The notes beneath the pieces are model-generated. The model worked only from the letters and a program-made list of their open reading frames with translations. It ran no database searches and was not told the DNA's origin. 51,196 nucleotides of DNA from Scytalidium lignicola (taxonomy: Eukaryota > Ascomycota > Leotiomycetes), in contig NCSJ02000308.1 of the NCBI GenBank assembly GCA_002812745.2, positions 1 through 51,196 of the forward strand, read 5' to 3'. The translations under genes and the position numbers were made by a program. This document shows positions 1 through 12,986 of this stretch, one piece after another. Numbering within the stretch: position 1 is the first letter of the stretch; each line of letters opens with the position of its first letter.

Positions 1-289
1 CTCATCTGCTTCTTCATTACTAAGTAATAACAAAAAGACACTTAGAACTTACTCTTGAATCAAGTATCTTGATCAGATATTATACCCTTAAATAGACTAA
101 ATGGTTGAATGATGTAATATAATAACAACTTAACAACTCTATCAGTACTAATATACTTAATGATAAGGATATAAATCAAGTATTTAATAAACTTGTAAAT
201 TACTATTAAAATAATATTATATTCTTTACTCTTAAAGGAAGTAGAAAGTAGTAATTTAATAATGAAATCTATTAAGATTTCTTTAAAAA

Positions 290-2949
290 GTTTAATTAGT
301 ATTAATAAAGGTGTTAGCTTGTTATAAGGTAAATAATGTCTTAACTTGATTCTTTGGTAAATAACATAAGTAAAGATGTACTTCTTGATGTCTTTTTACA
401 AACTATTCTAATAGTAATAGTTAGTTAACCATTTCAAAACTTTAATAATACTTAGATATCCACTAGTAAGAGTATTATAAAAAGTATTTAATAATTTAAT
501 TTTTAATAAGTGATTATCAAGGATATAAACATGTTCTCAATACCTCAGAAGCTTATTATCTCCTAATGCTTAGAGGTTATACTTTAAGACTCTAGTAATA
601 GATCATTTGTTATGTTATTACTTTTATTCTTCATTAACAACAAAAGTATCCTTTTATTATGCCTTATGAATAACATTTACAAAGTTAAGTAACAAGTCCT
701 TTAATGTTGTTGTAGCTTTAGCTTTTCTAGCTTATACTGAAAGAACATACAATTCACAACTTATAACTTTAACAGTAGTATTATCTTGGAAAGACATAAT
801 GCTCTGAATATCTTCAAGTTTAGTTGTTATAAAGTTATTAAGCTCTTATAATCAACTAATAAGGTTTTGACTATTTAGCAAAACAAGTTTAGTTGTCAGG
901 AAATTTACTTCTTCTGACTAGTTAACAAGACCTTGACCTAACAAGCTTGTAAGTTCTTTATTACTTATATTCAATGTTTATAAGAACTTATTAAGAAAAC
1001 TTGACAATAACTCTTGATATATTATTATAATATTAGTTATATCTTACAAATCAAGTCTTCTTGACAACTTATTAGTAAAGTTCTAAGAGCTTAGTTTATA
1101 CTTAATCTTAAAATCATATCTAGACAATTCTTACAATTAATGAGCTTGTTTACTATTCAACTGCAGCTTAGAAGTAAGGTAGTAATGGTTTAAGTAGTCA
1201 GTTAAAACTTTAACAGGATATTATACATATAATAAATAATATCTTTATATTCTGAAAGCCTTTATAATAGTTAGTAACTCAACATCTAAGATGCTATAGT
1301 ATAGCTTAACTCCTTTCAACTTCTTTGATATGTATGTAATAAGGTGTTAATACTCTTCTTACAATTAGGTTATAATCATGTTAACTGCAAAATCCAAAGT
1401 ATTTGTCTTTAACTTGGTAAGTAGTTTCAAGTTATAATAATATAATAACAGAGTAGTTGTAAACAAGATATATATCTTTATAAATACTTCTTATTGTAAG
1501 AGAGTTAATTAGAAGGTTAACAAATGTCTTTTCTTTAGTATATTTGTTAATAGTATAATAACCTTTGAATAACCTTTGATAAACTAGTAATAAAACTTAG
1601 TAAAGCTAAGAAAAATTTATATATCTTTTATATTTTTAAGTTTTAGTTACTTAATAATAATTATAACATATTCTTTCTTTATACTCATACTTTCAAAAGT
1701 AATTACAAAGTTTAAAAAGGTAATTGTTTAAGAATAAAATGTACATTTCTTTAAGTTTGTATAAAGGCCTTATTATTATAACTTAACTAGTATATTATGA
1801 ACAACTTGTATATATAACTTTTTGTCCTTTGTGTAAATCAAGATATTATCAAGGTATATAATGCAAATAACATTGACTAAACCTGTTAATACTTAATTAA
1901 TATATATTTAGAAAGTAGTTAGTATATTCAAAAGTCTAAATAGTATAATAAGATATTTAAAGTGTTTATACTTAGTTCTGAACATTGTCTTTTACTTATC
2001 TTCCTTACAAATATGTATCTAATGGTAAACATCTTTTAAATTCAACTTAGTAAAGTATTTAACCTTAAATAATCGACTAATGATTTCTGAAATTAAAGTA
2101 ATGTAATATAGTTTTTTTTTAATAATCTTGTTCAGTCTTTAGTAGTTAACATAAAGTTATAACTTATCTTCTAGCTTGGGTATAAATAAAATAAGAGTTC
2201 TTGTTAGACTGATTAAGAGTTAGATCTATCCTTTTTGTGTAATAACTTCTAAGTAATTATAAAGTATTATAAGTTTATCTTTAGCTAAAGTATAAATAAG
2301 TTCTCAAGGTAGAGTCTGTCCTTCTTCTAAGTTGATATAATGCTTTAAAAAGGTATAAGAGGGTAGAATTCTAATTAAGTCTATATTAAAGACATTCAAG
2401 TAATTATTATATTCTAATAGTATAATAAGTTACATTTTACTAACTTTCTTATTAATATCCTCTTGTATATCTAAGAGAATAAGGATTATTCTAACTAAAA
2501 CCATAATATACTTAATTACATAACTAGCTTTTCAAAGTTGTCTTTTTGTAATAATCAATGATAAATGCTGCTCTTGGAGAGGAAATACCTAAGTGTCTTC
2601 TTTGTAGTAGATAACTTATAGCTTTATATTATTATGCTATAGTTTTCTTAATACAATTTCATATCTATTAGATTTAACTATTATAAAGTTATAATACTTT
2701 ATCCTTTTAAGTCCTTAGTTATTGATAATACAAGTTATAATATCCAGAGTTTTATAAGTAAGAATGTTTTGTCTGTAAAGCTGTCTTATTGCTAAGCATC
2801 AGTTAACCTCCTTCATTACTTTATCTGATAAGAAGTGACAATGTACAATATTCAAATTTAACCTTATATTTAATAAGGTTGTTCTTGTTATCTATTTCCT
2901 TTTAAGTTGAAGAGAAACTCTTACTTTTAGCCATCTTAAAAGGTGTTTG
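290..2949 (-). pseudogene. pol: Gyp-A pol (protease-RT-RNase H-integrase) pseudogene, truncated by the window
   Basis: The minus strand shows reverse transcriptase motifs: FTKLNLKDVYH at about 2065-2030, MFRTKYKHFKYLI next, and the catalytic box read as IYLDNILIYTKDKK at about 1860-1818, where YLDD has become YLDN. RNase H follows at about 1345-1090 (LSKKLKGVKLYYSILDVELL). The integrase zinc domain lies at about 530-320 (DNHLLKIKLLNTFYNTLTSG, later VIYQRIKL), with its His and Cys ligands partly mutated. These are Ty3/gypsy hallmarks. Frames are interrupted by many TAA and TAG codons, and the catalytic Asp-to-Asn change fits G-to-A decay. No active product is possible. Confidence 0.85.
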
Positions 2950-4144
2950 TCNTTTTTATTAAGTAGTTGTTACTCTTTTACTTAATAGTATAGTATTCAT
3001 ATTAAATATTTGAAGGTAATTACTAGTATAATAGCTTAATTTCTTATATTGATAACATTAAACCTCAGAAAGCAGTAGTTTAATAATTCTTCCTCTTTTT
3101 GTTATTAATTGGTTATTAGAAGAGACAACATTGACAATTGTTGCTTTTTATACTAAAGGAGTTTGATTTACTTGAAACATGCTTAAAGTCTTATTCATTT
3201 GACTTATTTGTCTACTTTGGTTTCCTAGTTGATTAGTTATAATTATACCTCTTGTTATAATGCTTCTTCTTTAAGTTGTAATTAATGTTTTAACCCTTTA
3301 TATTATATTAATTAACTTTGTCCTAATAGTTAATATACCTTAAGATATAATTTACNTTTTTTAACTCTAGTTGAAGTTTGTCCAAAAGGTTATACACTTG
3401 ATATTTCTCAGGTAAGTACTTTGGTAATTCTGATTTAATATTCTTGTAATTGTCCAAGAAAGAATTGAATTTCTAGTCTAGTTTCTATTTAAGGTGATAT
3501 AGCTTTACAATAGCTTTGAAGATGCAAGTAAGGTTATCTAAGATGTTACTCTTTAAGAATTCCTTTATTTCATCTTAACAAATATAATCATAACAATTTT
3601 GTTAAATGTTTATAACATAAATGATCTAATGTCTTTTGATAATGTTTTTTAGTATATTATTAATATATATAACTCTTTGAAGCTTAATACTCAATTCTTA
3701 GATTATAACAAATCAAAAGTGTAATTTGAAGAGGAAAGTATAAAGTTCATTCTAATTAATCCCCTTGTATTTCAAGGTAAGGAATTACAATTTCCTTTAA
3801 ATCTTACTACTTAGTTGTTAGTAAGGTTTAACATAGTGATTTGTCTTAGTAGTTAGTACATCCTATACAAAATCATAAATAAGAACTTCTCCTCTCTTAA
3901 GAGCTTGTAAGTAAGTTCTCTTCTTTTCAAGGCAGTCTTGTTGTTGCCTAGCTATGATTCTCCTGTTTAGCTCTTCCTCTGACAACAAAACAAAACTCCT
4001 TAAAATAGATGTTAGAGGAAAAGGCAAAGGTGGATCAAGTAATGGTGACTTCTCTTGTTATAATGTTACTAAGTCAGTAGAGGGGAATTGTAATCTTTCT
4101 ACTTCTCCTTGTTGTAAAGCTTAAGTTCGACAAGTCTTAACCAT
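2950..4144 (-). pseudogene. gag: Gyp-A gag (capsid/nucleocapsid) pseudogene
   Basis: The minus-strand frame starts at an ATG (4144-4142) just inside the 5' LTR. Its first 90 or so codons are largely intact, including the charged stretch LSEEELNRRIIARQQQ. A second open patch near 3345-3450 reads FLDNYKNIKSELPKYLPEKY followed by LLDKLQLELK, which fits the C-terminal capsid region of fungal Ty3/gypsy Gag. Gag would package the element RNA into cytoplasmic particles. Between the patches the frame is broken by TAA and TAG codons. I did not find an unambiguous CCHC knuckle. The left limit is approximate, since gag passes into the protease region without a visible boundary. Confidence 0.6.
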
Positions 4145-4172
4145 CCTGATTCTCAACAGTCCACATGCCCTT

Positions 4173-4461
4173 TGTTAGGAGAGAGAGATCAATATATCAA
4201 GAGTATCTGTACATAGAGTAAAGAAAGACCAAGAGGCTGAAACATAATAGAAGACTAGTAATAAGATAGTAGTTGGTTAAGTGTAAATTTACTTTAAAAC
4301 TCAGTACTCTTCTAAAATTACAAGATTAATCTTTGACTCTTGTTAAAGAGAAAGGGAAACCCCCCTCTTTATAGACAAGAGTCAGCAGTTAAGGAGTGGC
4401 TAGGACTCAGACTACTATCCTTTTCCCCCCTTCACGTGATTAGTGCACTAAGGCCTTGACA
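4173..4461 (-). repeat. Gyp-A 5' LTR (single copy visible)
   Basis: Read on the minus strand, this block starts TGTCAAGG, ends CTAACA, is richer in GC than its surroundings and contains a TATA-like TCTATAAAG. The gag start codon lies 28 bases downstream, leaving room for a primer-binding site. Sequence to the right of 4461 aligns with Gyp-D gag, which supports the outer edge. The inner edge is chosen only from the TG...CA rule, because the second LTR is off-window. Confidence 0.6.
4366..4374 (-). promoter_or_regulatory. TATA-like element in the Gyp-A 5' LTR
   Basis: The minus strand reads TCTATAAAG in the middle of the LTR, about where the U3 promoter of an LTR retrotransposon would lie. It is a motif match only. 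Confidence 0.35.
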
Positions 4462-4741
4462 CTTTAATAATACTTTGTTAATATATTCTTTTTATAATAT
4501 ACTTTTTTACTAAAAAAGTTTCTTTGTAGTAAAATTAACANTTTTTGCTAAAAAAAAATTTCTTGTAATAAAATTAACATTCTTATAAATGTATTATTAT
4601 ATTAGAGTAATCTTTCTTTTTTTCTGTTATAATACTTTAATCTTTTAGTTTAACTCNTTTTATTTACTTTTGCATTTTATCNTTTTTGTTTACTTATATA
4701 TTCTAGCTTAGTATTTTTCTGTTAAAGTACTTTAATATAAT
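4462..4741 (-). mobile_element. Fragment of a Gyp-D family gag, sandwiched between Gyp-A and Cop-X
   Basis: This 280-base stretch aligns collinearly with about 50235-50515 of the complete Gyp-D element. Shared landmarks include a run ending TTAGAGTAATCTTTC and the downstream ACTTATATA-TCTAG pair. In Gyp-D the region encodes the coiled-coil N-terminal half of Gag on the minus strand. The fragment is cut on the left by the Gyp-A LTR and on the right by the Cop-X LTR, so both elements seem to have landed in the same older Gyp-D copy. The rest of that copy was not found. Confidence 0.7.
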
Positions 4742-5590
4742 TGTTAGTAGAATAATAATTACATATACATGATATTTACATGCTCTTATAAGCTAATCCC
4801 GATTAAATAATAAGAACAAGTAAAGCTTTTACAACTTTACTCTTTTACCTCTAATTGTATAACAATTATAAAATAGTATAACAAGTATATTATATATAAT
4901 TATATATTATACTACATATTACAAGTAAACTAATATTAATCAGTTTATATATACAGATTAAGAGATTATTATTTAATCAGTTAAATGTTAAGTAATTTAC
5001 TTTTAAAATTAAATCTTAGAAGATTACAACTTCTGTTCAGTTAAACATTTAACAGTTTACTTATAAAGTTAAAATCTACTTAGTTAAAAAGGAAAACAGT
5101 TATTTATCAACTTATAACTTAATTAGTTGAATATTTAGTAATCTACTTTTATAATTGTTATTATTAAACTTGTTTTTGCTAAAAATAATATGTTTAGTTA
5201 AACATTAAATAGTTTACTTACAAAATTGTATAATTAGCTAATTAACTAATTTTATTTGAAAAACTACTCTTTTATTACTTATTTTCATTAATTTCTATTC
5301 AAAAATTACTTATATTTTTTATTACTCTTCTTACAAACTAAAAATAATATATTAAAATTATAATCTTTTATCTTACTTTTACTCTTATTATAAAATTACA
5401 AGTTTTTACAAGTATATAAGAGAATTTGAAAGCTTATAAAACTGTAATAATCAAAAAGACTAAAAAGTTATTATACTTTTAAAGATATTTGTTTAAACCT
5501 TTAAGATTATAAAGTTTATTACTTATAAGTAAATACTTTTTATACTTAAGTATAATTAGTTTTGCTTTTTAACTATTTAAGTATCTTATA
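4742..5590 (+). repeat. Cop-X copy 1 5' LTR and leader
   Basis: The TG start is shared with the reverse complement of copy 2 (outer edge 29347). Similarity to copies 2 and 3 is continuous across the whole block. No 3' LTR of any Cop-X copy lies in the window, so the inner end of the LTR cannot be fixed; the right limit given is where the basic, gag-like reading begins. The copies differ mainly by C/T and G/A changes. Confidence 0.55.
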
Positions 5591-6308
5591 CTAATATTAG
5601 TAAACAATAATATAAAATTTAAGAATAACAGAAAACATAGTAAAAACAAAAGATATAATAAAGAATATAAAGGAAAACTAACTAAAAACTATTGTAAAGA
5701 TAATAAAGAGTATTATAAGAGTAAATTAAGCAATATTNAATTAAAAAATAAGAATAAAGAATAAACTTTAAGGATATTATTATAAATAATATACAAAAAT
5801 ACTTAACTATTAAAGTTTATAAATATCACTTTAACAAAACTAATAATATAAACTTATAAAACTTATTCTAAGAGGATTTTAAGAACTTTACAGTTAATAC
5901 TTTTAAAATTATTACTTAAAAAAATAAAGCTTATAGAATTACTTTTGTTATAATAATATATATATAATGTATAATATTAAAACTATTATAATCGCTTAAA
6001 CTCTTGTAAACATTATACAAAAAAAAGAATAACACTTATAAAGTAAAAAAAACTTTTAATACATTTTTCAAAACCTTTAAAAAACACTTATTACTTTTAT
6101 AATTATTACATTTCTTATAACTACCTACTTTATAAATGCTTAAATTAACTTTAAAGTTCTTAGTTCAATATATACAAGTTAAGAATTAAGCACTTTTCTA
6201 ACTTTTATAATTTCTTAAAATGATTATTAATAATTCTACAAGTTATAATAAGATTACAACTTTAATTATAAGCTTAGCCTCTTATTATTATCTTCAACTT
6301 AGCTTATA
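5591..6308 (+). pseudogene. gag: Cop-X copy 1 gag, N-terminal segment
   Basis: This segment aligns with 42010-42680 of copy 3, where the frame is easier to read: a Lys/Arg/Asn-rich start followed by a region with LQDLYNYFHCSN and ITIVQTLVNVLQEEEQY (reading TAA/TAG as decayed Gln). In copy 1 the same positions contain many stops and Ns. Gag would form the particle shell. Gyp-B interrupts the gene right after this segment (TTATA duplication at 6304-6308). The start codon could not be placed. Confidence 0.5.
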
Positions 6309-6494
6309 TGTCAGGTTATGATTGAGATGTAAGATTAATTTATTCTAGTAGAGCAAGAAGTGCTCTTTAAAGCTATAATAGCCTAAGATCTAAGGCTATA
6401 GAATAGGTTATATAATACAAGTAAATAAGCAAACGCCAAAACTACTAAGCAAAGCTAACGAAGTAATAACCTAAGATATACAACAGTCATGACA
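6309..6494 (-). repeat. Gyp-B 3' LTR
   Basis: It matches 12987-13172 over its full 186 bases, and most differences I noticed are C/T or G/A. The inner flank read on the minus strand is purine-rich (AGAGAGGGCATAC), fitting the polypurine tract and so marking this as the 3' LTR of a minus-strand element. Confidence 0.92.
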
Positions 6495-6507
6495 GTATGC
6501 CCTCTCT
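6495..6507 (-). promoter_or_regulatory. Gyp-B polypurine tract
   Basis: The minus strand reads AGAGAGGGCATAC directly before the 3' LTR, the position where plus-strand DNA synthesis is primed. Confidence 0.55.
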
Positions 6508-7079
6508 AGCTTTGATCAACGTCCTGACAATCTACAACACCATAATTCCAGCCTTAAAATATAGCCCTAGCTCTCCATACACTGATTTCCTGTGGATATT
6601 GACTGCTATTACCTTATAATTCCCTGTTACACTGATTCCATAACCTTGATATCTTGTATTCATCACTTTAAGCGTTATGGTTACTTCTTTACAAGCTATG
6701 ATTACTAATTTACAATATGTTCTTCATATTCCTTTACCAAGTTAAGTATATTGTCCAACTTTTTAATGTTATACTACTTGTCATCCTCTAGTCTATATCC
6801 TTTTCATTACACAAGGTATTTTGTCTACTCCATAAGTATAACTCTTTTATCAAGGATCCTCTTAAGCTTAAATAACTTATAACTCTTTATATCTCCCTTC
6901 ATATCAACTAGTCCTAGGTGATTAGGCTTTTGTTATTGAAATAGATCAGGTTGNTTTTAGCATTTTCTCTAATTGCTAAATTGAGAATACTAAATGAATT
7001 TTCCAATGATCAAGTAATTATAACTTGTCTACTTAACTTCTTACCCTCTGAATAATCTTGAAAAGTCTCATATATTACT
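6508..7079. other. Gyp-B 3' region between integrase and LTR, no gene recognised
   Basis: This part is visibly richer in GC than the rest of Gyp-B, especially 6508-6720. On the minus strand it should hold the integrase tail and 3' untranslated region. I found no convincing frame on either strand. Confidence 0.4.
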
Positions 7080-10000
7080 AATGTAACTTATGATTTATTG
7101 TTATTAGAATATTATAACCTTTGTAAAACTTTAAGAATACTTCTTCTCTTAATTAAAATTAAGTCAACTTATATTTCCTGTCATAATATTTCTTTATAAA
7201 CATTAACACAAAAATAATAATATTGTATATTTCAATCCTTGCTTATAAGATATTAAGTAGCTAAGTTATCTGCAAATCATATTAGATCAAGTTTAAGACA
7301 TTGTTTGAGGTAAATCTATAAACTATTTCATTAAATGCCTTTTGTGTAATTGATAATAATAAGTTGTTAAAATAATATTAAAGTTATAAGAGAATACTCT
7401 TTTATTAAGATAAATCTTCTAAGTTATAAATAAAGTATTTAAAAGCAAGTTCAACTCTTTAGTTCATTCTTTCAGATTATCTGTTAGTCTATAAGTAATA
7501 AACTATACTATATAAAAGCTATGTTCTTATCTTCTTGAATATAGTCTACTAAATGTTTATTACAAACTTTAAGTCCTTATCTAATATGATGAATTTTGAT
7601 AATCCTCAATCCAGATCTATAAGTTAAGTAATTATAACATTTGCTCATTGTTCTATTATGTAGATTAAGTACTCTAGAATAAAGGCTAACTTCTTGTTAT
7701 ACTTACAAGTAATAATCATAATAACATTACAACTTTAAAAAATAAGAAGTATAAAGATGAAGTTGATAATGATTATATAGAATAAGATAGTTGTATTATA
7801 CTATATAGTAAATAACATTTAAGTTAAAATACTCAGCAAAGTAGACAATGTAAAAGGTAATCCTTTAATTGTTTAAATAATCTATAAATAAAGAAATGTA
7901 AGTAGATGGATTCTTAGATCTTTGCAAAACTTATATAACTGTTGTTATCATAAGCCTCTTAAAAGATTTCCTTAACATAAAGTTATAAGATATATAACCT
8001 TTGTAATAAATTATCTTATACCTTTTTGTATAACAAATTATTCTCCATCTTGAAAAGAAGATCAAGATCTATATTATAATCTTGTTATAATATCTTAATA
8101 ATATTATTATACTAAGAGTTATCTTTATACATATCTTGTATTCTATGTTTAAAGTTAAGATATATGTAAACTATTGTAATTATATATATTGTTATTTAAA
8201 GTCCTAGATAAAAATATAATAAGTTCTAATATATAAACTATAACATTTGTTAATATGTATTATAATGTTGAAGACTATGATTAGGTTTTTGAATAAAATG
8301 CTTTAAGATCTTTATAACTTAAGGTTTAATCATCATTTAACATAGTTAAGTTGAAGGAGAGCACTTTTTTAGTAATAACTAGGATATAATTATTACCTTT
8401 CTAAATTATTACCTTTCTTCTCTAGGTTAATACTTTAACTTTACTTTATATTCTTGTAAAAAACCTTTTTAGATATAAACCTTTTATAATATACTATTAC
8501 TTTTACTCTACACTATTTTAAGGTATCCAAGTCAATAAAGAGTTATTAAGATTTATCATAATAAATTAGAATGGCAAAATCTGCTAGTATTTTCTGAATT
8601 GTTATAAATACTATTCTCTTTACTCTTGTAAGATAAGTAAAAGCTTATACTACAGTAAATGTCTTTTATGAATACTCTTTTTTCAGAACTCTTTATAACA
8701 AGGCTGTTTTCTTGTCCTATAAGGGCTTAATGATCAATGCATAATAATAAAGGTAAAGTCATAAGATACTTGTTATACTTAAGTAAGTTTCAAGTTCTCA
8801 AAACATCTTTAAGAAAGTAAGCTTTAAAATTGTTAATATTTTTTCTTATAACATCAAAAGCTTTAATACATCAACTTTATACTCTAATATAATAGTTGAT
8901 GAATATCTTAAGAATGTTTTTAAAGCCTTCAGAATAATCTACTTTCTCTAGAATAAGTTGAAGATATTAATTAAATACTGTAAATATACTTTAAAAGAAT
9001 TACTTATAATAATAACATTATTAATGTATACTTTATTATAAAGGTGATCTTTCAAGATTAAGTCTATTTACCTTTAAACATATGTTATTAAATTCTTAAA
9101 TCTTATTATAATAACATTAAAGGACTCTTGCTTATAATATATAATGATTAATAATAAGGCTTTAGATTCTAAGTGAACATACTATTGATAAAAGAAATTT
9201 ATACTATTTATAACATTAATAAAGGTCTTTCTTGTATAAAAGTTAATGATGTTTGATTATAATAAAACTAGATATACATTATATGTTATTATTGAATTAA
9301 GATACTTAATGTTAATAATAACTCTTCTTTTCTTTTCACCATTTAATAGATTTCTTCATATTATAAATACTAAGTATATAATTAGAATAAGCTATGTAAT
9401 AAATTCTAATCTACTTTGTTTTTACAACTCATCGAATATTACATTTATCATTTGTTAATCTTTAAGGCTAACTAGATATATCCTAAGTTTATACTTAAAC
9501 TTTACTTCTTAACCTTTTAATAAATTTACTTTAAACTATTAAGATTTTAAGATGTTAATGTATATTATATCAATGAATAAACTTAAGTATTACTTAATAA
9601 AGTTGTTATACTTTGTTACTTGTTCTAAGGTCTTATAAACAATATAATTGCTTTTTAACCTTGTTTCATCATTATTTAAGATGCTTAAGACTATCCTGTT
9701 AGTTTAAGAAGATTAATATAAGGTTAATGTTATATAGTTTATATACACAAGATAACATCCATTGAAGTTATATTCTTGTAACTCTTTAAAGTATAAGTTC
9801 TCTAGTATTGTGATTAATGCATTAGATTCATTTCTTGTTAATATACTTTTGATGTTGTTGTTTATTACTTGTATAAATAAAGCGAAAATAAAATCACAAT
9901 TTAGCAGATTTGTGTCTTAGATTGAAATTAACATATCCAAATAAAGTTGAATAATAAGTACTAACCTTGAAATGACTAAATATTAAACTTAACTTCCTTT

Positions 10001-10449
10001 TTGTGAAATTTGTAATAAGACTCTTACTTACTAACAACAATTGAATATTGCAGATCTAGTAATGATACTAATATTTATCTGCTTAAAGCTTAAGATATTA
10101 ATCTTAATAAGTACTTTAACTTGTAAATCATTGACTAAATGTAACTCTCAATAGATTTTTGTTAATTTCATGTCATTAGTTTAAAAATACAATAATATTA
10201 TATAATACTTTATAAAGAAGTATTTCCTAGACTTAATACTATAAACTTTAATAAGTATAAGTATTATTTGGATTAAAAGGTTTAAGTAGTTTTTCTTTAT
10301 CTATTCATAATTGATAAAGAATAAAGAATATCTTATATCAAGATATATTGCTGATAGTTTACTGTTAAGATTAAGATAGACTTATACTATAGCATAATGC
10401 TAATTCTTAAATGTATAACTTATTCTTATGTTTAGTTATATGTTGAATT
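7080..10449 (-). pseudogene. pol: Gyp-B pol (protease-RT-RNase H-integrase) pseudogene
   Basis: The minus strand shows an aspartic protease site at about 10355-10301 (AIYLDIRYSLFFINYE, from a D-T-G-C-S type site common in fungal gypsy elements). Reverse transcriptase follows at about 9180-8830 (QESFNVIIIRFKN, then VYINNVIIISNSFK in place of the Y-V-D-D box). The integrase core lies near 7650-7440 (GLSKFIILDKDLKFV, then a region matching the His-Pro-Gln-Thr-Asp-Gly-Gln-Ser-Glu consensus). The C-terminal part (YNIIIFVLMF, KKYYDRKYKLT) is typical of fungal gypsy integrases. Both Asp of the RT box now read Asn, as G-to-A decay predicts. Many TAA and TAG codons interrupt the frame. Confidence 0.82.
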
Positions 10450-12900
10450 CTGATTTGATAATCTTAAAAGAGTTTGTTGATAATTACTTTATATTACAAA
10501 CTTTGTTAAATGATTTAAGTTATACCTTATGTCTTCTATAAAAGGTATCTTCCTCTTATCTGTAGAAGTTATTATCTTACAAATGAACATAAAGCTTATT
10601 TTTAGAGTAGAACTTAAATTTATAAAGCTTGTAAACATAAATTAGAGTATTCAACTTATACTGGATAAGCTTTATGAAATATACAACTAACTTATCATTT
10701 TAATCTTATTCCTCTTTAAGAGAAGCTTCTTTATTTCAAATATTATCCTCTAAGTTAAAATTATATGATAACTTGTTTACCTCTTTATAATAAGTGTTTA
10801 AATCATCTCTTTGTTATTTGTTTTTTATTGTAATAAGCAGTTGATCAAAGTTGTTAAGCATAATTATATATACTTGTTATTGTATAAGATGATATGGTTA
10901 TTAATATTACTTATTAAGAATTGTATTACTAATTATGATTTGTAATTGATTATTTTAAAGTACTTATATTAGAAGAAGTTAATTTCATTGCCTTAGATAA
11001 GTATTAAGCTAATTAAGATAAGAGTAGAATTAACATTAATTAACATTCTGGTTCTGATATAACTGTTAAGAATAATAAGGATGAAAATTCTATTGATTGT
11101 ATTACTAGTTATATTATTAATATAATTAATATCCTTTGACTAAAAGTCTAGAAAAAGATTATAAAGGAAAATTTCTTAAAGCATTTAAGAAATGTTATTC
11201 ATTACTTGAGTTTTTGAAGAATTGTTATTAGTTTTGTATTCTGCTAACTACTTGATTATATTGTTAAACTTGATTTCTATTATATTACTATATAATCTCG
11301 TTGAATATTAAAGTCTTCATGTTTAATTCTTGTAAAAAGGTTAATATTAAGGTAATTGAAATAAATATTAAAACATATACTTTAAGTTGTACATTAAGTC
11401 TATTCTACATAGTCAAGAGTTAATTATAAGTACTTATTATCTTAATTACCTTAATATGTTTAAACATACTTTAAGTATATAAGCAAATTGATTTACTTAT
11501 TCTGATGTTAATAAAAGTAAATTTCTATTTAACTATAACTTGTAAAGTTTTAAAGGTTATTCTTTAAACCTAGAGATTAAAGTTCTAACAATGTTTATAA
11601 GAGTTATATTTGTTAGTATATCCTGTTCTAGATCAATAAGCTTAGTTGTATGTTATAAAGCTGTAAATCCTTTAAAGTATATGGTAAAAACTTCTTTTAC
11701 TTTAAGTTCTTTATATATAATAACTAAATGACAAAAGTAATCTATGAAGATATAAACATCTAAATAAATTAACTTAGATGAATTAGACTCTTCTTAGTTT
11801 AACTTTAGATTAAAGTAGTTAATGTTATTAAGCTTTAAAGAGTAAGATTTAATATTAAGTAATATATTATCTTTTACACTTAAACTCTTTTAAGGTATTC
11901 TATTATTATTCTTGTTATTATAACAAGCATTGTCTCTTTCTTATTATAACATCATAATTATTATACAAATAATCTCTTCTCTTTTTAAATCATTAAAACA
12001 CTTGCTCTTTACTATTAAGACTTCTTATGGTTACTTTATATTTTTAATGTTTTATATTCTTATAATTTTAAGCTAAGATAGTAGAATGTAATTATATCTT
12101 AAGTAATTGTGATGAATATCCTTGATGGATAATACTCTTCTTGGACAAAGCTAAATTTAAGCTGATAATGATCTTGTTGTTTATTGCTCTAGCTTAGACT
12201 TGTATAACTTGTCTGGCAATAATGAATTGCTTTCTTCTACTCTTTTCAAAATTAACGTTAAGGAATTATGAATTTGTGAAGTAAAGCTTTTAGTTTAATA
12301 CTAGTCAATGTTAAGACTATTCTCTGTATGAAGGTAGTTAAATTAATTGCTTTGCTTACTTTTATACTCTTAGTATAAATTAAACACTAAAGTAAGGGTA
12401 ATATAAGCTTATTGCTTATAACTATAACAAGTATAATTTGTATAGTAGGTTGTTGTTGCCTTAGAAGGGTAAGTATTAGAGCAAGAGTGAATTATAAAGC
12501 TGATGAATGAATTGGTATTGATGTAACAAGTTGAGGAAGTATTATTATTAAGCTACTTTTGTTTTTAAAGCTTGTTAAGTTATAAGCTTTCTTAAATCTC
12601 TTAAGTATAGTTTTGAATCTAGCTTTTAATAATGCTTATTCAATTAAGAAGTTTAAAGTTAATAATTTAGAACCTTTATAAGAATTATATTATTACTGAA
12701 TCTTTTCTTTGAGTTTAACAAATAATTCAAAAGTAAATGGATGATTGTATTCAATGAAACTGAATAATTCTTCTATTAGTACAAAGATATCCAATAACAT
12801 TAGTATTTGTGTTTCTTGAGGAGGAAGGTTAATTGATTGTGTTTTTATATTGATCACTTTAATAAATTGAATCTGATTATGATAATAATACTTTCAAAGG
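10450..12900 (-). pseudogene. gag: Gyp-B gag pseudogene
   Basis: Starting just inside the 5' LTR, the minus strand has a long weakly broken reading at about 12815-12440. It includes ILMLLDIFVLIEELFSFIEY and then FELFVKLKEKI, followed by a Lys/Arg-rich stretch. Position (first gene after the 5' LTR) and length argue for gag. I did not see a clean CCHC knuckle, and the amino-acid sequence alone does not identify the family. The lower limit is set by the protease that follows. Confidence 0.5.
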
Positions 12901-12986
12901 TGTTTGATAATCCTCTTCTAGTTAGTGTAGTCCATTTATCATTCAAATAAATGATTTTATGCTAGTTCAATAGTATTACTACTAAT

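Larger units (their letters stand above)
1..4461 (-). mobile_element. Gyp-A: Ty3/gypsy LTR retrotransposon, RIP-degraded, 3' end beyond the window
   Basis: On the minus strand the order from right to left is LTR, gag, reverse transcriptase, RNase H and integrase zinc domain, which is the Ty3/gypsy order (integrase after RNase H). The element runs off the left edge, so the integrase core and 3' LTR are not seen. Nearly all breaks are TAA or TAG codons at positions where the family has Gln or other residues, the pattern left by RIP. The right neighbour (4462-4741) is a gag fragment of the Gyp-D family, so Gyp-A probably inserted into an older Gyp-D copy. The partner LTR needed to confirm the boundary is outside the window. 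Confidence 0.85.

Noticed and set aside
9246..9458. Plus-strand frame of 70 codons in Gyp-B.
   Set aside because: It lies opposite the reverse transcriptase region of Gyp-B, is low-complexity Ile/Tyr/Leu and shows no motif.
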